A stretch of DNA of 64,000 nucleotides from assembly GCA_021399445.1 (NCBI GenBank), contig JAJTUQ010000004.1:6324001-6388000 (forward strand), read 5' to 3'. Source of the DNA: Xylogone sp. PMI_703. Its lineage: Eukaryota; Ascomycota; Leotiomycetes. Positions 11,555 through 22,907 of this stretch are shown here, piece after piece. Position 1 is the stretch's first letter, and each line of letters opens with the position of its first letter. The notes beneath the pieces are model-generated. The model was not told the DNA's origin and made no database searches. It saw only the letters and a list, made by a program, of their open reading frames with translations. Made by a program: the position numbers and the translations under genes.

Positions 11555-12450
11555 TCATACTATTTTTGACTTCTTGCGAATCCAACTGCTCCGCTGTTCC
11601 GGCTCTCTCTTCCTCTTCTCTTTCCTTTGTGTTTCTTCTTTCTCGCCTTTAAAATATACCGGTCGATTTCGAATATCTTCTACCATCTGCAATCGCTCTT
11701 TCCAGCTCATTAGAGAACGTTCCGGCCACTTCTCGCACTTCGATGTCTCCATACATGTAACTGTTACCTGTTTCAACGGCAAAAACTGCAGTTCCTTCAA
11801 CTCTTCCATCTTGACGTTGGGCCACCATGGGTGTACAGGCCCACCATAGAACTGGGAGTTGCGTCGTCCGTACTGGTTACCTCGAATATCCATATGAAGA
11901 ACCTCCAGTGACTTATTAAACTTGCTTAACACGCTTCTGTGGAGTGCGTCATACCAACCCTCTGCCCAGTCCTCTCGCATCCAACAATATCGTGCATCGA
12001 GATCGAGGTGTAATTTTCGCATCAATCTCCGCTGAACAGCATTTCGCCTGTTTATAAACTGCGAAAAGGCTAATGCATGCGTAAATGACTACGTTGTAGT
12101 GCCAAAGAGAATCCGATTAGCTTCTACATACACCTGCCGGCAGACACGCAGGACGCTTATGTCTACTCGATTCCCTGCCAGTTTTTGAACATCCTTTGGG
12201 TGCCCCACATACTCGTCTCCGAAGGTGTAAGACGACGCATTGAGATAATTATCGTACTAGCTATAGCATACTTCATGCCTCTCACACGATAGCCGAGTAT
12301 CTTTGTCATTTGTATAGTATTCTTGCGATTCATAATCTTCCTCTCGAGACGCGTCATACGCCTCTTGCTCCGGTCCTGTAGTATTATAACACGCCTGCCC
12401 TCTACTTCTGCTTCGCCAGTTAAGCTCCCACCGATGAGTGGCCTAGTATT
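11555..12450 (-). pseudogene. Degenerate DUF7730/F-box-like fungal gene
   Basis: The 3' part is an open frame (12025-11555, 156 aa) with MRKLHLDLDARYCWMREDW. Upstream in the same frame, residues such as VLRVCRQVYVEANRILFG continue the family pattern, but they are cut by a TAG shortly before SFTHALAFSQFINRRNAV. A second TAG lies further upstream near YDNYLNASSYTFG. No alternative splice sites rescue both stops. The C-terminus is lysine/arginine-rich. Proteins of this type are common, fast-evolving fungal families of unknown function; the family name is from recall. It lies just outside the fold-back element. Confidence 0.6.
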
Positions 12451-12763
12451 TGACGTGGACAGTACAGTCCCCTAGTACATACATCCCATATCTTGTCTCG
12501 CAACTGTTCTGGGGGCTTTCCCAGGAGCAGTATATACCATCTGAACAATATTTTAAGAAAGCGTAGTCAGGTCTTATTAGGCTCTATCTGCAACCCCCGA
12601 TAGTTATCAAGAATCAAGTGAAGGTTATGCTTATACTAATATTAGCTACGTTGTACTACAGGAAGATAGAAGGAAAGGAGCAATATAATGTCCAGTATGT
12701 TAACTATGACATATAAAAACCGTCTTCGAGAATTTTAGTTACTCAAAGGGCTTTATGCCAGAT

Positions 12764-12982
12764 TTACACAACCAGTAATGGAATGGAAGTAGCTGACTCG
12801 CTCTTGCCTGTGATTTGCGGGCATAATCCCAAAGCTCTTAGCAGCTGAAGGAAGTTAGATAGAAGTACCACGAGAGGGTCCAAAAGAGTCCAAAGAAGCG
12901 ACAATACATCTGAAATTGTTCCTGCTGAAAGCCCACCGCCAATTACGAAGCCATCATGCAGGCAAAGCTTATTGACTAACAT
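12764..12982 (-). CDS. Short hydrophobic ORF, possible terminal exon of a secreted protein
   Basis: Not recognised. The 72-codon frame has a leucine-rich amphipathic centre (SDVLSLLWTLLDPLVVLL) flanked by two cysteines. A plausible acceptor (CAATAAG) sits just inside its 5' edge, so it could be a last exon. No upstream exon with a signal peptide could be assigned with confidence. It may equally be chance. Confidence 0.2.
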   Translation of the reverse strand: MLVNKLCLHDGFVIGGGLSAGTISDVLSLLWTLLDPLVVLLSNFLQLLRALGLCPQITGKSESATSIPLLVV

Positions 12983-13997
12983 AACAAACGTTTAAAAGAG
13001 TTGTCACTCGAGTAATGACAATTACCCCTGCTTTAGGCAGACACGAGGCTCTTGCCTACATCATCCTCTCTCTGTCACTTCTGCAAGCCGGAGGGAATAC
13101 GAAGCGCAAGTGAGAGAAGAAAGGCGGGGAAGCCTAGACCGTGATCGATGATGGGGCCGACTTTAGCTGCAGGAAATCCTCCGACAAGGCAGATGAATAG
13201 GGAACAGCGCTCTGCCGGTCTCTCTCTCCGAGAGGCTATAAATATACAGTTAAAGGTATTGGTACTGCCGGGGGGATTCTTTCTTTACCAGTTGTCGGCG
13301 CTGGTGTAATACCGTACAGTACCGAGTACCTAATAAGAACAGCACTTAAGACATAGGCAACGGCAGCACTGGTGCCAAGCAGCCGCATCTTACCCCTCGC
13401 CAGCGCAGTGACAGAAAACCAATATTTCACCCATGGCCTGATGTCGCTCGTGAAGCCGTCGATAGTCAGATTCGCACGTATTACTGTCCCGTACAAATGC
13501 CGCAGAAGGCTCAGCGACCTTGGCGCCAAGAGCCACCTGTTCAGCAGCAGCTCGAGGCATTCTCACTCTCGTCTGTGTCTGTTCCATTGCGTCCTGCATT
13601 GCGCCTCCTCAGCCTCAGCCCTTCTGGCCATAGACGTTCAACCCTACATCCGGTGTAGGTGCCATCCCATGCATTCATTCCGTATTAAGCCACGTCCAGC
13701 TCATCACCTTATAAGTTTATTGCGCGACCCTGCCACGGAGTGCATAGAGCTCTCAGCTGTCCTGAAGCTCTGCTGGGGGGGTCGTGATTCTTGCAGCGTT
13801 GGCAACATTTCGTGTTCTGGATCAATATATGAGCCGTTCGGTCCTATCCCTAACGTCTCTGCGCTCCTCACAAAGAAGGTGCTTGCGAACTGCCTGATGT
13901 GGGCGAAAGAAGCATAAAAGACAATTCGGATCCTGCGTGTTGAAATAATCGGACAATTTCTCTATCCCTGCTTATCAACCACACTCGTTTCATCAGA
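12983..13997. other. Intergenic stretch, about 1 kb
   Basis: Promoter region of the GH114 gene, more GC-rich than its neighbours. A 181-codon open frame (13372-13917, plus) overlaps others on both strands and has a low-complexity, Ser/Arg/His-rich composition, so it is not taken as a gene. Confidence 0.45.
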
Positions 13998-14990
13998 ATG
14001 TCCCCGTCCTGGATATCTCACCCAGCACCCGAGTACTCGGGCAAATCTAACATGGCCGACTACCAGTCCAAGTCCTGGCTTTCGCGGCGTACCAAACGCT
14101 TCTGGGCCTTTCTCTGCGCGGTCCTGCTCATTCTCGCAATTGCGCTGGGTGTAGGACTTGGTGTGGGCCTGACACGGGGCAACGGCTCCAGCTCCGGCGA
14201 AGGCTCGCCGCCCAGCACGGGACCTCAACCTCCCATCACCAACAACACCAATGCCACGACAGGTTCCTTCTGGCGTCCGCCTGCCGGTGCTTCCTGGCAA
14301 ATCGTTCTGGAATATGCACTCAATGATACCTCCGAAGATGTTTCTGTTTATGACATTGATCTTTTCGACAACACTGACTCTACCATCAGAAACTTACACT
14401 CCCTGAACCGGAGCGTGATTTGTTACTTTTCAGCTGGTAGCTATGAGGATTTCCGTCCAGACTCAGACAAGTTCCAGCCCTCTGACAAAGGCAAAGAGCT
14501 CGATGGTTGGCCTGGCGAGTATTGGCTGGACACTAATTCATCAAACGTGCGAAATATTATGAAGGATCGATTGGCTCTGGCGTCTCAGAAGGGGTGCGAT
14601 GGTGTTGATCCTGATAATGTGGACGGGTACGACAATGACAACGGCCTTGGACTGACAGCAACAGACGCGGTCAACTACCTGACCTTCCTCGCAACGGAAG
14701 CCCACCGTCTCAACATGTCTATCGGGCTGAAGAATGCCGCTGAAGTCATCGATGACACCCTCGACATGATGCAGTGGGAAGTAAACGAGCAGTGCGTGCA
14801 GTACAATGAATGTGACCTCTTCCGACCTTTTATCGATGCTGGAAAGCCCGTCTTTCACATCGAGTATCCCAGCTCTGCACCACGGATCAGCTCGTCGACC
14901 AAGAATCAGTTCTGCGATGACTCTGCAGCAGCGGGATTTTCTTCGATATTGAAAAATATGGACTTGGATAATTGGGTAGATCCTTGTTAA
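13998..14990 (+). CDS. GH114 family endo-alpha-1,4-polygalactosaminidase-like protein, membrane anchored
   Basis: An intronless gene of 330 aa. A single transmembrane helix at about residues 35-58 (FWAFLCAVLLILAIAL) follows a short basic cytosolic tail. It gives a type II topology with a Ser/Gly/Pro/Asn linker and an extracellular catalytic domain. The GH114 TIM-barrel signatures are clear: WQIVLEY, YDIDLFD, VICYFSAGSYEDFR and GVDPDNVDGYD, where conserved aspartates form the active site. Family members cleave galactosaminogalactan-type polymers in cell wall or biofilm matrix. An internal ATG at 14052 (MADYQSK) would remove 18 residues and keep the anchor. The family is clear; the exact substrate is inferred. 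Confidence 0.9.
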   Translation: MSPSWISHPAPEYSGKSNMADYQSKSWLSRRTKRFWAFLCAVLLILAIALGVGLGVGLTRGNGSSSGEGSPPSTGPQPPITNNTNATTGSFWRPPAGASWQIVLEYALNDTSEDVSVYDIDLFDNTDSTIRNLHSLNRSVICYFSAGSYEDFRPDSDKFQPSDKGKELDGWPGEYWLDTNSSNVRNIMKDRLALASQKGCDGVDPDNVDGYDNDNGLGLTATDAVNYLTFLATEAHRLNMSIGLKNAAEVIDDTLDMMQWEVNEQCVQYNECDLFRPFIDAGKPVFHIEYPSSAPRISSSTKNQFCDDSAAAGFSSILKNMDLDNWVDPC

Positions 14991-15403
14991 ACCGACAATA
15001 AAAAATATAATGATTTTACGCGTACTATAAATTACGTCACATGTATTTGCTTATGACTTCTAAGTATTATTGTCGTCTCATCTCATTATAAGAAAAAGTA
15101 CCCATCCTGGGTTAGATATATGGACAAACCGATAATGTCAGATACTTTATTTATATGGACAAGGCAGCAATCTCTGTTCAGAAGTCCAACTTTTGATGTT
15201 TCAGGGTAAAAGTTGTTTGCAACAGACGCTATATGAATTTTCAAATCCCATAGAGTTGATCATTCTTTCAAGAATTTGATTTTAAGTTTCCTTGAAGATC
15301 AAGCTATAACAAACATAACAGTATCCTTCACACGGTTCCCACAGTTTCAGATACGTTTTCATAGATTTCATAATAATAAAGCAGTAACTCATAGGTCTCC
15401 TCA
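14991..15403. other. Intergenic stretch, 413 bp
   Basis: AT-rich convergent 3' flanks of the GH114 and urease genes. No other feature seen. Confidence 0.55.
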
Positions 15404-18247
15404 TTAATAAACATACGCCACCTGTGTAAGTGGTAGCCGTTCTGCCGCCTCTGCAGTAGCATGAACACCATCTGCCTCAACCTTATAGCTCTCAGGATCA
15501 ACCCGCATCTTCGGACGGGTGTCATTGAATTTCATATCCGTCTTCCTAACCGTTCTGCAACCCTTAACCGACTCAACACGTGATTTCAAGTCATAGGAGG
15601 CTATGTTGCCAGATTCAATTGACGCTTGTGAGACGAAGAGCACTTTGGATGATGGTACTAGGGTTGCGAACATAGGGCGTGCGATTACGGGTTGAACAGT
15701 TGGGATGGAGGCGTTTGGATCACCCTAATCAGTTAGTAGGATGTTCAGCAAAGAACTACAAGTAGGAAACGTGGCAGCAACTTACCATCTGCTGATAGGC
15801 AATAAATCCACTCTTGACAACAGTTGTGGGCTTTGTGCCGAACCAAGCTGGATCCCAGATCACCAAATCTGCTAGCTTCCCAATTTCAATGCTGCCAATG
15901 ATATGTCCCATACCTTGGGCAAGAGCTGGGTTAATGGTGTATTTGCTCAAATACCGCTTCACTCTGAAATTATCGGCTCCAGTTCCTTCATCCTCCTTGA
16001 GCGTGCCTCTCTGCACCTTATTCTTATGAGCTGTATTCCAAGTTCGAAGAATAACTTCACCGCACCGACCCATGGCCTGCGAATCGGATGACATCATACT
16101 GATAGCTCCAAGGTCGTGAAGAACATCTTCCGCAGCAATGGTTTCAGCACGGATACGTGACTCAGCGAAGGCGACATCTTCTGGAATATTTTTGGTAAGA
16201 TGGTGGCACACCATTAGCATATCGAGATGTTCATCAAGGGTATTTCGAGTATATGGTCGGGTAGGATTTGTAGATGAGGGAAGAACATTGTCGTGTTCTA
16301 CTACACTGATAATATCGGGGGCATGGCCACCTCCTGCACCTTCCGTGTGGTAGGTATGAATTGCCCGGTCCTTGAAAGCAGCAATTGTGGATTCCACGAA
16401 TCCGGATTCGTTCAGTGTATCTGTGTGGATTAGGCATTGAACGTCAAGCTCGTCACAGACTGTCAAGCAAGAATCTATTGCCGAAGGAGTCGTTCCCCAA
16501 TCTTCATGAAGCTTCAGACCGCAGACACCAGCAGTAACTTGCTCGCGAAGGGCGAGAGGGTTGCTGTCGTTTCCTTTACCTGTGATTCCAATATTGACAG
16601 GGAGAGTATCGCACGCCTGGAGCATGCCCCGGATGTAGTTCTTCCCAGGAGTACAGGTCGTTGCACTGGTTCCAGCACTGTTCACGTTAGCTGGTAATCG
16701 CATATCAGCACTGCGCTCCGCCTACCTAGGCCCAGTGCCTCCTCCAAGCATAGTGGTTATTCCGGAAGCAATAGCCTCCCCGACTTGTTGAGGACAGATA
16801 AAATGAATGTGGGTATCAAAACCGCCCGCTGTGATGATCTTTCCTTCACCAGCAATAACCTCAGTGCAAGATCCAACAACCATATTCATGTCAACCTTAT
16901 CCATGACATCCGGGTTCCCTGCCTTTCCAATACCAACAATGAAACCGTTCTTGACCCCGATATCAGCTTTATAAATCCCAGTCCAGTCCACAATAAGCGC
17001 ATTTGTGACGACTAAATCCAGGGAGTCCGAATCTGACACTCCTGTGGCTTGTCCCATCCCTTCTCGGATTGTTTTTCCACCCCCGAATTTACACTCATCT
17101 CCATAATAAGTCAGATCTTTCTCAACCTGAATCCATAGATCTGTAAATCCCAGGCGAACTTTATCACCAACTGTGGGTCCAAACATCGCGACGTAAGCTT
17201 CTCGGTCAATCTCGAACATATCTATATGCGCAGCATCGCCGGCCGGCTCTGGAACATGAGAAAATCCAGCGTCTCGAAGTCTCACAGCTAATTCTTCGGC
17301 ACGAGATGAATCTACCGGGCCAGCAGCAATGTGGTTTCCTCCTCGGATTACCTTTCTGCCGCCAATTTCCACCAATGTCACCGTCTTTGTGTCTCCGGGT
17401 TCGAATCGAACAGAAGTACCTGCTGGAATATCTAAACGGTATCCGTACGCTTTGATGCGATCAAATTCTAGTTGGCGGTTGGTTTCAATGAAGTGATAAT
17501 GCGAACCAATCTACTACCGTTAAACGTCCTAGAACGCAATACTCCATATGATCGTAGGGTCCTCACCTGAATTGGCCGATCGCCCTTACTAGTAACCTTT
17601 AGCTTGATCCTCTTTCTTCCCTCATTCAGCTTAATCTTGCCCTTCACAGGTATCACAACTCCAGGCTGTCTCGTAGCCTCATATTCATCATCCTCCGGTA
17701 ACTGAAATAGGGATTGATCCGGAATGGGTAGAAAGCTTCCATATAAAGCTTTCGGTAAGTCGCCGTCATCAGAGCTAATGGGATTATGAACTGTAACCAG
17801 GTATGTTCCAGTAGGGAAAGTGCCTTCTACCATCAACTCTTTGAGAGTCGAGCACACCGATGGTTGGACATGACGACGACCGAGCATAGTAGCTCCGATC
17901 ATCATTAGATCAGCTACGGTATGGTTACCATCGCGGATAAGCTTAATAGGGCGTTAGGATTCATCATCTTTAAGGATAAGATGAGGATTCAAACCTCTTG
18001 GAGATTGTTTGCAATTAGTGCCTACTTGCCACATTAGATTTGTCAATGGGTTGAGAAGAGGTCCAAGCTACTTACAGAAGCTTCAGAGTGATTGAGCTTT
18101 ACGCCTCTTGCAAGTCGTCTCTGCGCGAGGAGGCCAAGCTGCGAGATCACGAGTTTATCAAGCTACATAAGTTCTTAGCTAACAGAGGGGCTCTTTACCC
18201 AGCCATCTCAGATCCCTGATGCTTACCTCCTTCTGTACGAGATGCAT
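15404..18247 (-). CDS. Urease (fused gamma-beta-alpha subunits), nickel enzyme
   Basis: Seven exons: 18247-18227, 18162-18076, 18021-17995, 17941-17567, 17510-16726, 16677-15786 and 15724-15404. They give 835 aa, the normal length for a eukaryotic fused urease. The N-terminal microexons encode MHLVQKE, then [20 protein letters not shown] and ALIANNLQE. The beta-like part follows, then the catalytic amidohydrolase barrel. Active-site landmarks are intact: HIHFICPQQ, the carbamylated-lysine motif [31 protein letters not shown] and SSDSQAMGR. The enzyme hydrolyses urea to ammonia and carbamate in the cytosol and needs two Ni ions placed by UreD/F/G-type chaperones, none of which is in view. A NicO nickel transporter lies about 30 kb away. 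Confidence 0.95.
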
Positions 18248-18700
18248 CTTGGGTTCGCGATACACCTATTGCGACATATTAAAAACGTCCAAGTAAGAAT
18301 CAAAAGTGAAGCATCGTTCGACATCAATCGGGCTGATCGCATTTCGTGGAGCCGTCGGGTGAAGTCTTTCGTGCCCCGCAGCTGCAGCGATAAGGTTTGT
18401 CAAAAAATGAGATAACGCTATCGGCGGGGTGCAGACCTGTCGGGTTTTTGCGTATACATCCAGAAGCAAGTCGAGTCTCCTGGCTTCATTATTTGGCTTC
18501 ATTAAAGTTGCCATAGAGTTACCAACTGAGTTTGGGGTTTACACACTGATACAAACAGATCTATACAGAGGAGTCTTCCTTATTAGACAAGGCGATTGAT
18601 ATCTAAACTAGATCTACGTGATGGCTTCATCCTCCGTTTCGACAGTTACGCAGACCTACAAAAGTTTCCTTCGGGGAACTTTTCGGGCTTATAATCTCTT
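18248..18700. other. Urease upstream region
   Basis: Contains the urease promoter. An 82-codon open frame on the minus strand (18514-18266) ends 18 nt before the urease ATG. It has no recognised motif and could be leader sequence or chance. Confidence 0.4.
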
Positions 18701-19019
18701 TGTAGGTTCACACGGGAACGTGGCAGCTAATCGTACGCAACGTACGCCCGATACTAGGGGCGGTATTGCGTGTATTGATTGAGCCTACGGAGGTACGGAT
18801 TGAGGTATGAAGGTGCTAATAAGTGTTAAAGTGCAGGCACTACAGGCGTAACCTACGACAGGATAACTTATAGCTTGTCAGTATGCTCCCTTAACGCGTG
18901 GCACGACGTAAACCTTTAGTTACGGTATGGCTATTTGCGTTATAATGGGAGTTGATTCTCTATATCTACGCAATTAGGTCTAGCGCACATGTGATATTCA
19001 CGTGATGGGATAAACCAAC

Positions 19020-20415
19020 CTCTTCGGTTCCGAAAAAAGTGGCCGAAATTGGTACGTGCATCCACACCAAAAATACGCGTGTTTACAGGTAAACAATTCC
19101 ACTTCCATTATTATTAGTTCATACACTATGGGTCGTATTAAGCCTAGGAAATCACGCGCACGTCACTTTACACCTCCTCCTGAACTCTCTGTTTCTGAAG
19201 GTCAAATTAAGACTCCACAACGTTGTGGGGTTCTATTTGCCAAAGCTTTCTCTCAAGAGTTGAACCTTCCAATCCCTCAATCTCTTGTTTTCAAGTTAAC
19301 TGGCATACCACCACGTAGCCAGACTAGAATACTCAATTCCAAACAAGCGCGTACACTTCATAACCAGCCTGATTCTGGCCCTGATCCACGCGGAAGGAAA
19401 AGAGGGCTTACACATACTGATACAACTGCAATCAACAATTATTTAGAAGACTCTTCAACTCCTTTAGACGATAAAGGCAAGCCTTGGTTGGATATTGCAG
19501 AAGCCTCTAGTGTTACCCTTCCGGAAACCACCCATTTCAAGCCTCCTGGTTCACGTGTTATCTCTTCTAAAGCTATTCAACAAGCTTGCAAAGAAGATGA
19601 AGATATTATAAATGCAGTCTGTGAGGAAGAAAAAGAGCTTACTCCAAAGCAAGCTAGCACACGGCTTAATTGGATCAATACACAACTTTCATTACGTCCA
19701 CACTCAAAGGATTGGAAGGATGTAGCATATTGTGACGAGTTTCACTTTGGAATTGGACCTCAAATTACCAAAAGATTAAAGAGGAAGAAAGGCCCTGCCT
19801 CCAGATACAAGCCAGAGAACGTTCATAGAAAGAAGATCACAACCAAAGACACAAAAGCCAAAGCAAGGGAAGAGCATCATTTAGAGCTTCTTAATGTTTT
19901 TGTAGTCATAGGCTATAATTACAGAAAGGTCATACCATACAAGGTGGCTAATAAAGTAGGCAAGATGACCACTAAAGTCTACACAGAAACCATCCTTCCA
20001 GAGCTTCTACAAGACTTCAAAAAGGAGGGGTTAACTCTCTGTCAAGATGCAGATTCAGCCCATGAAAGCAAGAATACAATAACATAGGCTACACAGCATG
20101 GTCTTCCGTTATTAACACTTCCTGGAGTCTCTCCAGACTTCTCTATTTTAGAGACTATGGCCCATCCTTTAAAAAAGAAGTTTCACACTCAACGTAGTAC
20201 TACAGAAAAGGCTGCTCTAAAAAGGTTTACTCATATTTTTGAGGAGGAAATGGATCAGGAAACAATTCATAAGTTGTATAATACTTATACCGCTAGGCTA
20301 CATGCTTGTAGAGTGGCCGAAGGGCAAATGACGAAGTATTAAGTAGGTAGATAATTTGAGAGTTTGGTGTTGAGAGCACGTGCCAATTTCGGCCACTTAT
20401 TTCGGAACCGAAGAG
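19020..20415 (+). mobile_element. Tc1/mariner-type DNA transposon, 1396 bp
   Basis: Terminal inverted repeats of 40 bp (19020-19059 and 20376-20415) differ at only two positions. Both ends begin CTCTTCGGTTCCGAA. One long reading frame between them encodes a DD34E transposase (separate entry). The direct repeat CCAAC abuts both ends (19015-19019 and 20416-20420), which is not the TA duplication expected of this superfamily. The near-identical ends suggest a fairly recent insertion. Confidence 0.88.
19128..20342 (+). pseudogene. Tc1-type transposase with one in-frame stop
   Basis: The frame from the ATG at 19128 (MGRIKPRKSRARHF) runs 405 codons to 20342 and is broken only by TAG at 20085-20087. 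Before the stop it has the first two catalytic acids in YCDEFHFG and CQDADSAHESK. After the stop it continues with SPDFSILETM, which supplies the third. Counting the stop as one residue, 34 positions separate the second Asp from the Glu, the exact DD34E spacing of Tc1 elements, so no indel has occurred. A tryptophan codon (TGG) changed to TAG is the simplest origin. The N-terminal half is a helix-turn-helix DNA-binding region. Activity would need readthrough or help in trans. Confidence 0.85.
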
Positions 20416-20697
20416 CCAACATAGCTAGAATACCTTACCTGGTACTGCCGTGCCCTGCCGCCTACGCCGCACCCCGGAATATTGTTATACCGCTCTGCCT
20501 CCGCACTCTCTACACCTCTCTACACAGGCATGCCAACACTAATCGTAGCAATCAATAAATCAATTAAAATCAGCTCTGACTGTTGAGTTCAGGGTGGTGT
20601 AATTCTCCAAAAAAGTCAAAACATCAAATCCTCAAAATTTCAAAATGTCGATTTAGTCAAGACTGGCGTACCCTACAACTTCGTATGCCATAGCAGG

Positions 20698-20769
20698 CAC
20701 GTGATCTAGCGGGGCTTGTCCCGCCGCGATTCTGCCGTCCTAGATTTTGTCGACTTTGTCCCCCACGTG
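20698..20769. promoter_or_regulatory. Paired CACGTG E-boxes upstream of HIS7
   Basis: Two perfect CACGTG palindromes (20698-20703 and 20764-20769) lie about 90-160 bp upstream of the HIS7 ATG. CACGTG is a target of fungal bHLH factors such as Cbf1/Pho4 types. Binding is inferred. No perfect Gcn4/CpcA-type TGACTCA was seen in the same interval. Confidence 0.4.
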
Positions 20770-20856
20770 GTCTAACAGACTCAGCCTCTTCCTTCAACCC
20801 AACCATCCTGTCTACACACCGAGGACTGGGACAAGTAGTAATTGAGACTCCCGAAC

Positions 20857-22545
20857 ATGCCGACAGTCCACCTGTTAGACTATGTTGCGGGAAATATCCG
20901 GAGTCTGGTGAATGCGATTGAAAAGGTTGGATATACGGTCGAATGGGTGAGATCACCAGAAGATGTGGAAAAGGCAGAGGTACGTTGCCATTGCTCAATA
21001 ACTGTCATAACCTTTCAATAACCGTGTCTGCAGAAGCTGATTCTTCCTGGCGTCGGCCACTTTGGGCATTGTATGACTCAATTCTCCTCGGCAGGTTATG
21101 TGCCAGCAATTCGCAAACACATTGAATCAGGCAAGCCTTTCATGGGAATATGCGTTGGTTTGCAAGCATTGTTTGAAGGTTCGGCAGAGAATCCTGCTGT
21201 ACCAGGGCTTGGAATTATCAAGGGTCGTCTCGAGCGCTTCGACGATAGCTCGAAAGCGGTCCCGCATATTGGATGGAACAGCGCAAATACCTCGGACAAG
21301 CAGGTGTATGGCTTGAGGCCAAGCTCGAAATATTATTATGTCCACTCATACAAGGTCCCCTATCAGTCTGGAGCGCTGGAAAACCAAGGCTGGGTCGTGG
21401 CGACCGCAAGATATGGAAACGAGGAGTTTGTAGGGGCAGTGGCCAAGGGGAACATTTTAGCAACACAATTCCATCCAGAAAAGAGTGGTGTAGCTGGGCT
21501 AAGGGTTATCAAGGCTTTCTTGGATGGCGAAAGAGAATCTCAACTTGTAGCTCCTAGAAAGTCCATTCCGCAGGTAACAGAGGGGCTCACAAGACGAGTT
21601 ATTGCCTGTTTGGACGTACGAACCAACGATCAGGGTGACCTCGTTGTCACAAAAGGCGACCAGTACGACGTCCGAGAAAAAAGTAATAATAGAAATGTTC
21701 GAAACTTAGGCAAGCCTGTAGAAATGGCGAAGAAATATTACGAGCAAGGGGCCGACGAAGTTACGTTCTTAAACATTACGAGCTTTCGGGATTGTCCCCT
21801 AGCAGACCTTCCTATGCTTGAGATCCTCAGACAGTCTTCAGAGACTGTGTTCGTGCCATTAACGATAGGTGGGGGCATCAGGGATACCATTGATACTGAT
21901 GGAACACAAGTGTCGGCATTGCAGATCGCAACGATGTATTTCAAGAGCGGTGCAGACAAAGTATCAATTGGCTCGGATGCCGTAATAGCCGCCGAAGAAT
22001 ATTACGCAGCTGGAAAGAAGTTGTCTGGAGCTACCGCAATCGAGCAGATCTCTAGTGCATATGGAAATCAAGCTGTTGTGGTGAGTGTGGACCCTAAGAG
22101 AGTTTATGTCTCAAAACCAGAAGATACAAAGCATTCTACCATATCAACGAAGTATCCTGGGCCAAATGGAGAAGGATGGTGTTGGTATGCTTGCACTATC
22201 AAAGGCGGCAGAGAGACGCGTGATATGGATGTTGTAGAATTAGTCCAAGCTGTCGAGGCCATGGGCGCTGGCGAGATCTTGCTAAACTGTATCGACAAAG
22301 ACGGGACAAATAGTGGATTTGACCTTGAACTTATTGAACAAGTCAAAAGCGCAATTACAATACCCGTGATTGCATCGAGTGGAGCAGGTAACCCGGCGCA
22401 TTTTGAGGAGGTATTTTCAAAAACCACAACTGACGCTGCTCTTGGTGCTGGAATGTTTCATAGAGGGGAGTATACAGTAAGTCAGGTGAAAGATTTCCTA
22501 GCCAGTAAAGGATTAGCTGTTCGGTTGTTTGAAAGCGAGATATAG
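20857..22545 (+). CDS. HIS7: Imidazole glycerol phosphate synthase, fused HisH-HisF
   Basis: Two exons (20857-20979 and 21034-22545) give 544 aa, the usual length of the fungal bifunctional enzyme. The N-terminal glutamine amidotransferase has its nucleophile in GICVGLQ (about Cys81) and His-Glu in QFHPEKSG (about 188 and 190). The C-terminal barrel starts at [20 protein letters not shown] and carries the cyclase active-site region, with GGGIRDT and the phosphate-binding segments SIGSDAV and ASSGAG. It converts PRFAR plus glutamine to imidazole glycerol phosphate and AICAR in histidine biosynthesis, also feeding purine synthesis. The intron is GTACGT..CTGCAG. An essential housekeeping gene directly beside a transposon-rich patch. 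Confidence 0.96.
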
Positions 22546-22907
22546 AATCATTCGCAGCTGATAGATCTGATAAACATTGTGCATATTTTCGATAGCTTCA
22601 GGATAAACTTGGTACAAAACTTAACATTTCAACTGTAACAATCCTTCTACCACTCAATGCTATTACATCTTGTGATCCCAAGCTCTGTGATGTTATAGTG
22701 TAATGTTCCATGTTAAACAGGAAACACAGAAACCATTGACACGTAGTATAATCATGGCAGCCCTCAATTGTTGCCGATAAGGCTGTACAGTAATCGACGT
22801 GGCTATATTTTCCCACCTCTATATACATGAACCTATTCTGACTTATAGAATATGTAAACTACTCTACAACTCTGAAACTTTATTATATTAATGTAATACT
22901 TCAGACT
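22546..22907. other. Intergenic stretch, 362 bp
   Basis: AT-rich 3' flanks between HIS7 and the CENP-V/GFA pseudogene. No further feature seen. Confidence 0.5.

Larger units (their letters stand above)
18701..20538 (+). repeat. Dispersed repeat copy A (TGT...ACA ends), split by a transposon
   Basis: The left part (18701-19019) starts TGTAGGTTCACACGGGAAC and the right part (20416-20538) ends CATGCCAACA. Together they match the two intact copies at 51641-51880 and 61192-61441. Shared blocks include CTAATCGTACGCAACGTACG, TTGCGTGTATTGATTGAG, CTGCCGTGCCCTGCCGCCTA and GCACCCCGGAATA. Copy A carries the Tc1-type element at 19020-20415 and about 140 bp of extra sequence beside it. TGT...ACA ends suggest a solo LTR, but no 5-bp target duplication is visible in any copy. 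Confidence 0.75.

Noticed and set aside
13372..13917. 181-codon ORF on the plus strand
   Set aside because: Overlapped by other frames, Ser/His/Arg-rich, no motif and no splice support; lies in GH114 upstream DNA.
17906..18247. Urease looked N-terminally truncated
   Set aside because: Three microexons (7, 29 and 9 codons) with good splice sites supply the missing N-terminus, giving full length.
18266..18514. 82-codon ORF directly upstream of urease
   Set aside because: No motif recognised and too close to the urease start. More likely leader or promoter sequence, though a tiny gene is not excluded.
20657..20998. 113-codon minus-strand ORF over the HIS7 start
   Set aside because: Antisense to the HIS7 promoter and first exon with no motif; shadow frame.
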